NCBI GenBank assembly: GCA_946612115.1
Contig: CAMOEI010000004.1
Location: forward strand, 36,823 to 100,822
Origin: an uncultured Caryophanales bacterium
GTDB taxonomy: Bacteria; Bacillota_I; Bacilli_A; RFN20; CAG-826
DNA: 64,000 nt
Direction: 5' to 3'
Positions 33,454 through 46,164 of this stretch are shown piece after piece. The translations under genes were made by a program, and so were the position numbers. Each line of letters starts with the position of its first letter. The first letter of the stretch is position 1. The notes under the pieces were generated by a model, which saw only the letters and a list, made by a program, of their open reading frames with translations, was not told where the DNA came from and did no database searches.

Positions 33454-34851
33454 ATGGCTACTATCAAATTTACAAACTATGAATTATTCGACATCGTCTT
33501 AAGTGGAGACGAAGAAGAAAAAGCACAACTACTTGAAAGCGAAATCAGTCTTCAAGGTTGGGTTAGAACTAACCGTGATAACGGACAAATTGGTTTCATT
33601 GAATTTAACGATGGAACATATTTTAAGAATGTTCAATTGGTCTATACCCCAGAAACTAAAGATCATGATTTAATCGCTTCTTTTAGAAACGGATGTGCGA
33701 TTGAAGTTACTGGTACAGTAAAACTTACTCCAGAAAATAAACAACCATTTGAAGTTTCATTAACTGGCGCTAGCTTATTAGGGGATTGTGATGAAGACTA
33801 TCCGCTCCAAAAGAAAAGACACAGTTTTGAATTCTTAAGAGATATCGCTCACATTAGACCTAGAGGAAATACCTTCCAAGCAGTTTTTAGAGTTAGAAGT
33901 GTTCTTTCTTACGCAGTTCATCAATTCTTCCAAGAAAGAGGATTTATCTATGTCCACACTCCTGAAATTACCACTAACGATGGAGAAGGAGCAGGAAATG
34001 TTTTTGATGTCACTACTCATGACACAAAAGATCCATTCTCATTCTATGGTAGAAAAGTTAATTTGACTGTCACTGGTCAACTCCATGTTGAACCATTTGC
34101 TTTAGCCTTTAGAAATGTTTATACATTTGGTCCTGTCTTTAGAGCGGAACATAGTAACACAGTTAGACACGCTAGTGAATTCTGGATGATTGAACCTGAA
34201 ATGGCGTTCTGTGATTTAGATGACAATATGAATGTTATTGAAGACTGCATTAAGTATTGTATCTCTTATGTCATGGAAGCTTGCCCAGAAGAAATGAAAT
34301 TCTTCAACACTATGATTGACCCAACCTTATTAGATAGATTAAACCATGTCGTTAATAGTGATTTTAAGAAAATGACCTATACAGAAGGCATTGAAATTCT
34401 CAAAAAAGCCGTTGAAAGTGGCGTGAAATTTGAAAATCCTGATATTAAATGGGGTATGGATTTACAAAGCGAACATGAACGTTATTTAACTGAAAAAGTT
34501 GTTAATGGACCACTTTTCTTAATTGACTATCCAGAAGAAATTAAAGCCTTCTATATGAAGAAAAATAAAGACGGCAAAACCGTTGCGGCTTGTGACTTAT
34601 TAGTCCCTGCAGTTGGTGAATTAGTTGGCGGATCTCAAAGAGAAGAAAATTATCAAGTCCTTAAAGAAAAAATGGATAAACTTGGTTTAACCGAAGGGCT
34701 TGAATGGTATTTAGATACGAGAAGATATGGCGGTTGTGTCCATAGTGGATTTGGAATTGGATTTGACCGATTATTAATGTATGTCACCGGTATGCAAAAT
34801 ATCCGTGATGTTCAACCATATCCACGTACAAGTAACGCGATTAAATATTAA
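33454..34851 (+). CDS. asnS: Asparaginyl-tRNA synthetase
   Basis: A class II synthetase of 465 residues. The N-terminal OB-fold contains LQGWVRTNRDNGQIGFIEFND; class II motif 2 is FRAEHSNTVRHASEFWMIEPE and motif 3 is GFGIGFDRLLMYVTG. The AsnRS-type (not AspRS) catalytic region has VTGQLHVEPFALA. I chose the ATG at 33454, which has AGAGG upstream and a TATAAT at 33426-33431; the frame is open from 33406. With GatCAB elsewhere in the window, the amidotransferase is probably needed mainly for Gln-tRNA. Confidence 0.96.
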   Translation: MATIKFTNYELFDIVLSGDEEEKAQLLESEISLQGWVRTNRDNGQIGFIEFNDGTYFKNVQLVYTPETKDHDLIASFRNGCAIEVTGTVKLTPENKQPFEVSLTGASLLGDCDEDYPLQKKRHSFEFLRDIAHIRPRGNTFQAVFRVRSVLSYAVHQFFQERGFIYVHTPEITTNDGEGAGNVFDVTTHDTKDPFSFYGRKVNLTVTGQLHVEPFALAFRNVYTFGPVFRAEHSNTVRHASEFWMIEPEMAFCDLDDNMNVIEDCIKYCISYVMEACPEEMKFFNTMIDPTLLDRLNHVVNSDFKKMTYTEGIEILKKAVESGVKFENPDIKWGMDLQSEHERYLTEKVVNGPLFLIDYPEEIKAFYMKKNKDGKTVAACDLLVPAVGELVGGSQREENYQVLKEKMDKLGLTEGLEWYLDTRRYGGCVHSGFGIGFDRLLMYVTGMQNIRDVQPYPRTSNAIKY

Positions 34852-34853
34852 TT

Positions 34854-35003
34854 ATGATTGACGAAAAAGAAGCTCTACAAATCGAAAAGGAAAAAAGAAA
34901 AGAAGTTGCGAGACGTCGCATCTTCTGGTTTTTGCTTATTGTAGATATTGCTTTAATAGCGTTAATCGTTATTCAAATCTTTTTACTAGCAGGCGTTAAA
35001 TAG
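34854..35003 (+). CDS. Small single-helix membrane protein, 49 aa
   Basis: A short open frame beginning two bases after the asnS stop. A charged N-terminal half (MIDEKEALQIEKEKRKEVAR) is followed by one strong membrane helix (FWFLLIVDIALIALIVIQIF) and a short tail. It has no ribosome site of its own, so it would be translated by reinitiation after asnS. It overlaps the 3' end of the convergent gene by eight bases. The charge/helix layout looks biological, but coding status is unproven. Confidence 0.5.
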   Translation: MIDEKEALQIEKEKRKEVARRRIFWFLLIVDIALIALIVIQIFLLAGVK

Positions 35004-35655
35004 AAGAATTATTTTCTTGATTAACCTGTTCGTTATTTAATTTATTTTGATTAAAGCCCTCGAGGCTTTTTTCAAATACTTCTTTACTGCGTTTATATAG
35101 CATGATTGTTCTACTTAAGAAACTTAAGACTACGATAAAATACCATGTTCCACCTACAAGTAGACATGGTGCGGAAATATATCCCGCCCAGGCACTAGCG
35201 ACTAGATGAGGTGTATTATCAACTACAAGTTTATTGAATCTAATTAATTCGCCTCCAACAAATTCGTTTGATAATTTCCAGGTCCAGAAAATAGTTCCAA
35301 AACCATTCTCAGTTGAGAATAAATTATAAGTCCAATCTCTATATATAGCGTTTCTTATTAGTAAAACTAATACTCCAACAGCAATAATGATGACTGGAAT
35401 ATATGATTGTTTAAAGAATAAGGCGTAGTTTTTAGTTCTACCATATTTAAGTAAATGCTTTCTATCGGTGATAACTCGATAGTAAACAACATCATGAATT
35501 AGACTATCCATCTTTTTACTTTGCCATTTCATTAATCTAGTAAGTAAAAATCCAAGATATCCCACTAATACAACAACGAGGATAAAGATGAGCAAAATAG
35601 CAAAGATTAATCTCTTATCATTTTCAGTTAATTGAATTAATGTAAGGAAGCTCAT
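34996..35655 (-). CDS. Membrane protein, unknown function (219 aa)
   Basis: Unrecognised. There are about four predicted helices: near residues 15-37, 85-103, a paired region near 155-180, and a final hydrophobic segment. The linker after helix 1 is basic (LMKWQSKKMDSLIHDVVYYR). The middle loop, WTYNLFSTENGFGTIFWTWK, is probably external. The C-terminus is Asn-rich and polar. It is the last gene of a three-gene operon and overlaps the preceding gene by four bases. Confidence 0.7.
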   Translation of the reverse strand: MSFLTLIQLTENDKRLIFAILLIFILVVVLVGYLGFLLTRLMKWQSKKMDSLIHDVVYYRVITDRKHLLKYGRTKNYALFFKQSYIPVIIIAVGVLVLLIRNAIYRDWTYNLFSTENGFGTIFWTWKLSNEFVGGELIRFNKLVVDNTPHLVASAWAGYISAPCLLVGGTWYFIVVLSFLSRTIMLYKRSKEVFEKSLEGFNQNKLNNEQVNQENNSSI

Positions 35656-35984
35656 AGATTGTCCTCCTCACGATTATCAATAATCTCATCTTCTTTAGGC
35701 TCTTCTTCAATTGGAGAAGAATAAGAGCCATTATAGACAACATATGAAAGATCTTGTTTTGGCTCTTCTTCTTTTTGAACATTCACCAAGCTTTTTACTT
35801 GGATATCTTCAGGAAGATCACTATTTAAAGTTCTTCCAGTGAAAAATAAATATATGACTCTAACAAGTTCAAATAGAAATACACCTATGCCGTATACTGC
35901 ATAAATAGCTGTCGCTAATAAAATTAGTGGTAATAAAAAGAAATATAAAACTCCCCTACCAATACTTTTAAATACGTTAGACAT
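35652..35984 (-). CDS. Small membrane protein with acidic tail (110 aa)
   Basis: Unrecognised. One long or two adjacent helices cover residues 10-45 (GVLYFFLLPLILLATAIYAV), followed by an acidic cytoplasmic tail rich in Glu and Asp (VQKEEEPKQDL, IEEEPKEDEIIDNREED). It is coupled to the 219-residue protein by ATGA and lies four bases after the large membrane protein at 35989, which suggests a three-part membrane complex. Confidence 0.68.
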   Translation of the reverse strand: MSNVFKSIGRGVLYFFLLPLILLATAIYAVYGIGVFLFELVRVIYLFFTGRTLNSDLPEDIQVKSLVNVQKEEEPKQDLSYVVYNGSYSSPIEEEPKEDEIIDNREEDNL

Positions 35985-35988
35985 ATAA

Positions 35989-36909
35989 CTATTCTATATT
36001 TTGATTTGAATTATTGCTATCAAAACAATAATTCGAGACTACATCTACACCAACAATTACTAGGAAGTAACTAGATAAAAGGACTAGTTGATTTGGTGCT
36101 GAGATGTATTTATATAAAAACGCAAATACGAAAATCGAAATTAATAATCCAATACCTAAAACAATGTAGATCCAGAGTTTTCTTTTAAGCACTAAATTAA
36201 ATAATAAATAGGAAGGAATTGGTAAACTTGCAACTAGGAAAATTAAGACAAAATCAGTGTAGAAAAATAATCCTAATATAATAGCAACAACAAAGATTCC
36301 TAAAGTAATATATAGCAAATAGTGATAATCATCATCTAGGTTAAACTCAAATCCTAACTTTTTTATTTGTGTAGAAATTAATATATAAGTGAAAATAATT
36401 TGAATTTCTGCAATTAAATAGGTGAAAACAAGCGCAAATGTTGTCTTAAATAGGAAAGATTGTAAACCAAATAGAGTCATTATAGATTCGTATAAGTTTA
36501 CTGAACCAATAACTTTATCGATGAATAAGAAGGTTAATAAGTTAAATCCGAATTGAATAAGCGATACAAGGATAATGATATAAATAACTGGGCATTTTTT
36601 CTCTGCTAAATATCCAAATAAAAACCCAGTAATTAAAGAAGGTAAAACATATAAGAATGTATCAAAAATATTAAAGCCTAGATTTAAAAGGAAGCAAAGT
36701 AGCAATGTGACTATGAAGTAGATTGGGAAATAAATTTTCTTACAAAATAAAGTTACTACCGCGCTTGTTAAAGGAAGGACAAAGACTATTAAAAAAAATA
36801 AAACCGGTAGGATGTTTGTGAGCAAAACAAAGATGACATTAATAGCCGCCATTATTGCTAAATATGTAATGTTTTCTACTGGAGTTTCTCTTCTTTTAAA
36901 TAGTTCCAT
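35989..36909 (-). CDS. Multi-pass membrane protein, unknown function (306 aa; DUF2232-like topology)
   Basis: A strongly hydrophobic protein with about eight to nine helices starting near residue 15 (TYLAIMAAINVIFVLLTNIL). The N-terminal helix run resembles S-component or DUF2232-type proteins (NIFDTFLYVLPSLITGFLFG), but no diagnostic motif is visible. It heads the minus-strand operon 36909-34996. TATAAT (36924-36919 on the minus strand) lies nine bases before the ATG, with no ribosome site. Confidence 0.7.
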   Translation of the reverse strand: MELFKRRETPVENITYLAIMAAINVIFVLLTNILPVLFFLIVFVLPLTSAVVTLFCKKIYFPIYFIVTLLLCFLLNLGFNIFDTFLYVLPSLITGFLFGYLAEKKCPVIYIIILVSLIQFGFNLLTFLFIDKVIGSVNLYESIMTLFGLQSFLFKTTFALVFTYLIAEIQIIFTYILISTQIKKLGFEFNLDDDYHYLLYITLGIFVVAIILGLFFYTDFVLIFLVASLPIPSYLLFNLVLKRKLWIYIVLGIGLLISIFVFAFLYKYISAPNQLVLLSSYFLVIVGVDVVSNYCFDSNNSNQNIE

Positions 36910-36964
36910 CTCAGTGTAATTATAAAAGTTTTTTAAGAAATTTTTTAAATTTTTCCAAAAAGTG

Positions 36965-37008
36965 CCCTAGGAAATCCTTTGGATTTCCATTATATATAGG
37001 AGGACTTT
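36965..37008 (+). repeat. Palindromic leader element, copy 1
   Basis: CCCTAGGAAAT, a 7-base spacer and ATTTCCAT form a hairpin (GGAAATCC/GGATTTCC, 36970-36977 and 36981-36988). An A/T run and AGGAGGACTTTT then lead straight into the lipoprotein ATG at 37010. A second, very similar copy lies on the minus strand at 60365-60409. Confidence 0.65.
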
Positions 37009-37009
37009 T

Positions 37010-37447
37010 ATGAAAAAAGTTAAATCATTCTTACTATCTGCTACCATCTTAAGCTCTTGTGCGGCTGCTTCTCCACCTGCTGTTGAAGAGAAAATTTCTT
37101 ACGATTATATAGAAATTGAGAATAGTAAAATCTCGTGGAGTGAAATCTTATCTAAAGAAGAAGATTCTTACAAGGTATATTTCTATAGTCTTTCGTGCGG
37201 ATATTGCCGTGAACTTAAAGACGAAATCATTTCATATTATTTAAAAGGTTTGGAGACTCTGTATTTTGTTTGCACAGATGAACATGCAGTATTTGCTCGA
37301 GGTGATATCATCGGCGTAAATAATATTGATGACTTTCATATTCTTGGAACACCTTATCTAGTGGAAATCAATAATAAAACAGTCTTTTCAGCATACGCTG
37401 GATTAACTTCTATTAGGAATTATCTTGAACAAGCAATGCAAAAATGA
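37010..37447 (+). CDS. Thioredoxin-fold lipoprotein with CGYC active site
   Basis: A 145-residue membrane-anchored protein. The signal peptide ends in lipobox LSSC (Cys17). The mature part has the thioredoxin-like redox motif SCGYC (Cys63, Cys66), a following helix (RELKDEIISYYL) and the cis-proline strand LGTPYLVEI near residue 127, which is followed by the beta-beta-alpha end. It probably reduces or forms disulfides outside the membrane. Length is normal for a minimal Trx domain plus lipid anchor. No partner such as CcdA/DsbB is nearby. A strong AGGAGG site and the conserved hairpin element precede it. Confidence 0.8.
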   Translation: MKKVKSFLLSATILSSCAAASPPAVEEKISYDYIEIENSKISWSEILSKEEDSYKVYFYSLSCGYCRELKDEIISYYLKGLETLYFVCTDEHAVFARGDIIGVNNIDDFHILGTPYLVEINNKTVFSAYAGLTSIRNYLEQAMQK

Positions 37448-37464
37448 AATAAACATTTTTGAAA

Positions 37465-37493
37465 TTGAATGCCTATCTATATTGTGTTAGTAT
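37465..37493 (+). promoter_or_regulatory. Leaderless-type promoter of pcrA
   Basis: TTGAAT (37465-37470) and TAGTAT (37488-37493) are 17 bases apart, and the ATG at 37500 follows after exactly six bases, so the predicted transcription start is the A of the start codon. Confidence 0.65.
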
Positions 37494-37499
37494 ATTGCT

Positions 37500-41721
<4,222 letters not shown>

Positions 41722-41804
41722 GACACTAACTTTAGTTGTTGTCTTATTTAAAAAACTATGAATAAATAATTATCTTTGATAAAATACAAAATCGGTGAAG
41801 TTAA

Positions 41805-42101
41805 ATGAAAAAAGTAACAAAAGAAGTATTGAAGAGTAATGCAGAAAAATTAATGTTTGAGATGAGCGATGAAGATCTTGACTTACTCGTTAATGAATTT
41901 GGTGTTATTCAAGAACAAATGAGTTTAATTGGTGAAATCGAAGGAGTGGATGAGACTACTCCGATGACTTTTCCTTTTGATGTAACATCTACTTTTTTAA
42001 GAGAAGATGTTGCTAGTGAGCCTCTTGATAGAGAATTAGCCTTAAGAAACGCTAAAGATGTTGTTGACGGACAAATCCGTTTGCCAAAGGTGGTGAAGTA
42101 A
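41805..42101 (+). CDS. gatC: Asp/Glu-tRNA amidotransferase subunit C
   Basis: A 98-residue subunit that wraps around GatA and links it to GatB. The family features are a helical N-terminal half (LMFEMSDEDLDLLVNEFGVI) and the extended tail with GVDETTPMTFPFDVTSTFLREDV. It starts a gatC-gatA-gatB-galE-tRNA run. A weak hairpin (GACA.../...TTGTC near 41723-41745) after ligA may act as partial terminator. Confidence 0.93.
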   Translation: MKKVTKEVLKSNAEKLMFEMSDEDLDLLVNEFGVIQEQMSLIGEIEGVDETTPMTFPFDVTSTFLREDVASEPLDRELALRNAKDVVDGQIRLPKVVK

Positions 42102-42102
42102 G

Positions 42103-43557
42103 ATGAATTATCGTAATCTTTCGATCACCGAATTACATAATCTTCTTTTAGAAGATAAAGTCACTCCTTTAGAGCTAGTTAAAGAAGCTATTAAACTCGC
42201 TAAAGAAGATGATAACAACGCTTTTGAATATATTTGTGATGAAGAAGCATTAAAGAAGGTTGAATCTTTAGATTCTTCTAAAAAGAATAATTTATTTTAC
42301 GGAATCCCTGTTGTTGTCAAAGATAACTTTTCCACTAAAGATATTCCAACTACCGCTAGTAGCAATATCTTAAATGGATATGTCCCTATTTTTTCTGCTG
42401 AAGTAGTCGAAAGATTAGAGGCTCAAGGTGCCATTGTCATTGCTAAATCGACACTAGATGAATTAGCCATGGGTGGAACCGGTACAAGTGGACATAAAGG
42501 AACTACTTTTAATCCTTGGGATAAGAGTAAAACTAGATTAGTTGGTGGTTCTTCCTGTGGAAGTGCTGCTAGTGTTGCCAAAGGAATTGTTCCATTTGCT
42601 TTAGGAAGCGATACCGGTGATAGTGTGAGAAAACCTGCTAGTTATGCTGGATTAGTTGGTTTCAAACCAACTTGGGGAAGAATTTCTCGATATGGTTTAT
42701 TCCCATTTGCGACTTCGTTAGACCATGTTGCGTATTTCACACGTAATGTTTCTGATGCTGCTATTTCCTTAAACGTTTTAGCGGGTCATGATGATAAAGA
42801 TTTTTCATCTTCTTTTAAAGAAGTTCCTGATTATAGTAAACATCTTACCGACTCTATCAAAGGTAAGAAGATTGGAATTATTAAAGGCGTCGTTAATTCA
42901 ATGAGTGATAAAGATATCATCGCTGTCTTTAATAAAACAGCTGAAGGTTTAAAAGAAAAAGGTGCGATTGTTGAAGAAGTGGAAATCGATGAAAAGCTTC
43001 TCAAAGCCATCTTCCCAACTTATGTCATTATTTCCTGCGCTGAATCTACTAGTAATAACGCTAATTTAGACGGCATTAAATTTGGTGCTAGAGTAGAAGG
43101 CGATTCATTTGAAGAAGTGATGACTAATACAAGAACCAAAGGCTTCTCTAGATTAATTAAAAGAAGATTTGTTATTGGAGCGTATTCTCTTTTAAGAGAA
43201 AACGCTGATGAATTATTCATTAGAGCCCAAAAATGTCGCCGATTAATTGTTGATGCATTTAATAAGGCGTTTGAATCTTATGATGCATTAATTGCGCCGG
43301 CAGCCCCTAGTGTTGCTCCTGAATTTGCTCATAAAAGTGATGCATTAGATAATGAATATTTAATCGCCGATAACTATATGGCGTACGGCAATATGGGAGG
43401 ATATCCTTCTATTACCTTACCTATTGGATTTAAAGATAAATTACCATTTGGTATTAACTTAACCGCTAAACCATTTGATGAAGTTAACTTATTAAATATC
43501 GCTAATGCTGTTGAAAGTGTTACCGGTTTAAAAGACTTAGTCGCGGAGGATCGATAA
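42103..43557 (+). CDS. gatA: Asp/Glu-tRNA amidotransferase subunit A (amidase)
   Basis: The glutamine amidase subunit that releases ammonia for conversion of Glu-tRNA(Gln) or Asp-tRNA(Asn). The Ser-cisSer-Lys triad is present in the amidase signature: VVKDNFSTKDIPTTASS (Lys), GGSSCGSAASVAKG (cis-Ser) and FALGSDTGDSVRKPASYAG (Ser nucleophile). The usual GSDTGGSIRQP reads GSDTGDSVRKP here. Length 484 is normal. It begins one base after gatC. Confidence 0.95.
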   Translation: MNYRNLSITELHNLLLEDKVTPLELVKEAIKLAKEDDNNAFEYICDEEALKKVESLDSSKKNNLFYGIPVVVKDNFSTKDIPTTASSNILNGYVPIFSAEVVERLEAQGAIVIAKSTLDELAMGGTGTSGHKGTTFNPWDKSKTRLVGGSSCGSAASVAKGIVPFALGSDTGDSVRKPASYAGLVGFKPTWGRISRYGLFPFATSLDHVAYFTRNVSDAAISLNVLAGHDDKDFSSSFKEVPDYSKHLTDSIKGKKIGIIKGVVNSMSDKDIIAVFNKTAEGLKEKGAIVEEVEIDEKLLKAIFPTYVIISCAESTSNNANLDGIKFGARVEGDSFEEVMTNTRTKGFSRLIKRRFVIGAYSLLRENADELFIRAQKCRRLIVDAFNKAFESYDALIAPAAPSVAPEFAHKSDALDNEYLIADNYMAYGNMGGYPSITLPIGFKDKLPFGINLTAKPFDEVNLLNIANAVESVTGLKDLVAEDR

Positions 43558-43559
43558 TC

Positions 43560-44984
43560 ATGGAATTTGAAGCAATTATCGGATTAGAAATCCACGTTGA
43601 AATGAAAACCAAATCTAAGATGTTCTCTAGCGGACCTGTTAGTTTTGGTGAAGATCCAAATACTAGAGTGAACCCTGTTGATATGGCTTTCCCTGGCACA
43701 ATGCCTACTGTTAATAAGCAAGCTGTTATTAACGCGATAAGAGTGTCTAATGCTTTACACATGGATATTGATGACACAGTGATTTTTGAAAGAAAGAACT
43801 ATTTCTATAGCGATTTACCTAAGGGTTATCAAATCACTCAACAATTTAGACCTATAGGCTCTAATGGTTATCTAACCATTGAAACATCTAATGGTCCTAA
43901 AAAGATTGAAATAGAACGTCTACATATGGAAGAAGATACATGCAAACAACTCCATAGTTGGGATTTCTCGTTATTAGACTATAACCGTGCAGGTATTCCT
44001 CTTATTGAAATTGTTTCTCGTCCAGATATGAGAAACGGGGAAGAAGCCGCTAAATACGTTGAAAAGATTAGAAGTATTGTCACCTTCTTAGATGTTAGTG
44101 ATGGAAAAATGGAAGAAGGTTCTTTAAGATGTGATGTCAACATCTCTTTAAGAGAAGTTGGCGCAACTAAATTTGGAACTAAAGTTGAAATTAAAAACCT
44201 CAACTCACTTAATAACATTCAAAAGGCTATCGATTTTGAAATCTCTAGACAATCAATTATTCTTGAGTTCGGTGGACAAATTGAACAAGAGACAAGAAGA
44301 TTTGATGAGGGAAGCAAAGAAACTGTTTTGATGCGTGTTAAAACAGACGCGGTTGATTATAAATACTTTACTGAAAGTAATATCGCTCCTATTAAGCTTT
44401 CTAAAGAGTTTATTGAAGATGCAATTAAAACTTCTCCAGAACTCGCTGAAACAAAATTAGAAAGATATAAATCGTTTGGCTTAAATGACTACGATTCTAA
44501 TTTACTTATCGCTGATCACGATATCTCTAATTACTATGACCAAGGCGTTAAAAGCGGTTGCTCTCCAAAACTATTAGCTAACTGGATTATTGGAGATGTC
44601 CAATCAGTTCTTAATCGTGATTGTATTTCAATTAAGGAATTTAAAATTACTCCAGAGAACTTAGGAAAACTTGTTTTACTTATAGAAAGTAACAAAGTTT
44701 CCAATAAACAAGGAAGAGATATCTTTGCAGAAATGGTGAACACCAATGAGGATCCTGAAGCCGTTATGAACAAACTTGGAATTTCTCAAGTTAGTGATGA
44801 AGATGAATTAAGAAAAGTCATCATTGAAATCCTTGATGTTAATGAACAATCTATCATCGATTATAAAAACGGAAAAGGACGTGCGATTGGATTTATCGTT
44901 GGTCAAGTTATGAAGAAAACTCAAGGCAAGGCAAACCCTGCCTTAGCAAATAAAATCATCTTAGAAGAAATTGGAAGGAGATAA
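43560..44984 (+). CDS. gatB: Asp/Glu-tRNA amidotransferase subunit B
   Basis: The tRNA-binding kinase subunit that activates the misacylated tRNA. It opens with the family block FEAIIGLEIHVEMKTKSKMF, and has CDVNISLREVGATKFGTKVE in the cradle domain. The C-terminal YqeY-like helical domain ends NPALANKIILEEIGRR. At 474 residues it is full length, with GGAGG before the ATG. Confidence 0.96.
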   Translation: MEFEAIIGLEIHVEMKTKSKMFSSGPVSFGEDPNTRVNPVDMAFPGTMPTVNKQAVINAIRVSNALHMDIDDTVIFERKNYFYSDLPKGYQITQQFRPIGSNGYLTIETSNGPKKIEIERLHMEEDTCKQLHSWDFSLLDYNRAGIPLIEIVSRPDMRNGEEAAKYVEKIRSIVTFLDVSDGKMEEGSLRCDVNISLREVGATKFGTKVEIKNLNSLNNIQKAIDFEISRQSIILEFGGQIEQETRRFDEGSKETVLMRVKTDAVDYKYFTESNIAPIKLSKEFIEDAIKTSPELAETKLERYKSFGLNDYDSNLLIADHDISNYYDQGVKSGCSPKLLANWIIGDVQSVLNRDCISIKEFKITPENLGKLVLLIESNKVSNKQGRDIFAEMVNTNEDPEAVMNKLGISQVSDEDELRKVIIEILDVNEQSIIDYKNGKGRAIGFIVGQVMKKTQGKANPALANKIILEEIGRR

Positions 44985-44988
44985 TAAG

Positions 44989-46005
44989 ATGGCAATTTTA
45001 GTTACAGGTGGAACAGGCTATATTGGTAGCCATACAGTAGTGGATTTACTTAACCATAATTACGATGTTGTAATTGTTGATAATTACGTCAATTCAAAAC
45101 CAGAAGTTTTAAATAGAATTGAGAAAATTACTGGCAAAAAGCCTAGATTTTATGAAATTGATGTTTGCGATGAAGGCAAAATGAGAGAACTTTTCAAGAA
45201 GGAAAAAATCACTGATATCATTCATTTTGCTGGATTAAAATCTGTTGGTGAATCAGTCCAAAAACCAGGTTTATACATCAAAAACAATATTGGAAGCAGC
45301 TTAGTTTTATTAAAGCTCATGGATGAATTCAATGTTCACAATATTGTCTTCTCTAGTAGTGCGACAGTATATGGCGTTCCTGATCACGTCCCACTTAAAG
45401 AAGATGACAAGATTGGTGGATGCACAAACCCATATGGACAAACCAAATTAGAAATTGAATATCTTTTAAAGGATTATGCTGAATCACATAAAGATGCGAA
45501 TATTGCAATCTTAAGATATTTCAACCCTATCGGTGCTCATGAAAGCGGATTAATTGGAGAAGACCCACAAGGTATTCCAAATAATTTAATGCCATATATC
45601 ACTCAAGTTGCGGTTGGAAAACGTCCATTCTTATCTGTTTTTGGTAACGACTATAAGACTGTTGATGGAACCGGAGTAAGAGATTATATTCACGTTGTCG
45701 ATTTAGCTAGTGGTCACTTAGCGGCGTTAAAGAAATTAGAAGAAAAACCAGGATTAGTTATCTATAATCTTGGAACTGGAAAAGGTACTTCTGTCTTAGA
45801 ATTAGTTCACGCTTTTGAAAAGGCTAACAATCTTAAGATTGAATATCAAATTAAAGACCGTCGTCCAGGCGATGTTGATGAAAACTACGCAGATGCTACT
45901 AAAGCCTATAAAGAGATGGGCTGGAAAGCAAAACTAGATATCGTTGATGCGTGTCGCGATTCTTGGAGATGGCAAAAGAATAATCCAAAAGGCTACGATA
46001 AGTAG
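44989..46005 (+). CDS. galE: UDP-glucose 4-epimerase
   Basis: A short-chain dehydrogenase-type NAD enzyme interconverting UDP-glucose and UDP-galactose (or the N-acetyl forms), 338 residues. The N-terminal VTGGTGYIGSHTVVDLL binds NAD; catalytic residues are S-x24-YGQTK in FSSSATVYG and NPYGQTKLEIEY. The start is at 44989 behind AAGGAGATAA, giving the usual N-terminus MAILVTGGTGYIG. It can supply galactose-type nucleotide sugars for the polysaccharide clusters on either side. The tRNA-Arg gene begins 12 bases after the stop and is likely co-transcribed. Confidence 0.96.
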   Translation: MAILVTGGTGYIGSHTVVDLLNHNYDVVIVDNYVNSKPEVLNRIEKITGKKPRFYEIDVCDEGKMRELFKKEKITDIIHFAGLKSVGESVQKPGLYIKNNIGSSLVLLKLMDEFNVHNIVFSSSATVYGVPDHVPLKEDDKIGGCTNPYGQTKLEIEYLLKDYAESHKDANIAILRYFNPIGAHESGLIGEDPQGIPNNLMPYITQVAVGKRPFLSVFGNDYKTVDGTGVRDYIHVVDLASGHLAALKKLEEKPGLVIYNLGTGKGTSVLELVHAFEKANNLKIEYQIKDRRPGDVDENYADATKAYKEMGWKAKLDIVDACRDSWRWQKNNPKGYDK

Positions 46006-46016
46006 TCTATAGGGAT

Positions 46017-46093
46017 GCGCTCGTAACTCAGTTGGATAGAGTATCACCCTCCTAAGGTGGAAGCCGAACGTTCGAATCGCTCCGAGCGCGCCA
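46017..46093 (+). tRNA. tRNA-Arg (anticodon CCT)
   Basis: A full cloverleaf: acceptor GCGCTCG (46017-46023) pairs with CGAGCGC (46083-46089); the anticodon stem TCACC/GGTGG encloses loop CTCCTAA, so the anticodon is CCT, reading AGG. The T loop is TTCGAAT and CCA is encoded (46091-46093). Confidence 0.95.
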
Positions 46094-46104
46094 AGATAAT
46101 ACTT

Positions 46105-46133
46105 AAAGACTGGCAACGTCAGTCTTTTCTTTA
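46105..46133 (+). terminator. Terminator after tRNA-Arg
   Basis: AAAGACTG (46105-46112) pairs with CAGTCTTT (46120-46127), seven-base loop, followed by T-rich sequence. It ends the gatCAB-galE-tRNA transcript. Confidence 0.85.
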
Positions 46134-46164
46134 TTTAAGTCATCTTTCTTGGTATCCTATCAAT

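Noticed and set aside
46057..46164. N-terminal 36 codons before the PlsC-like protein
   Set aside because: They overlap the tRNA-Arg gene and its terminator; the real start at 46165 has its own -10 box.
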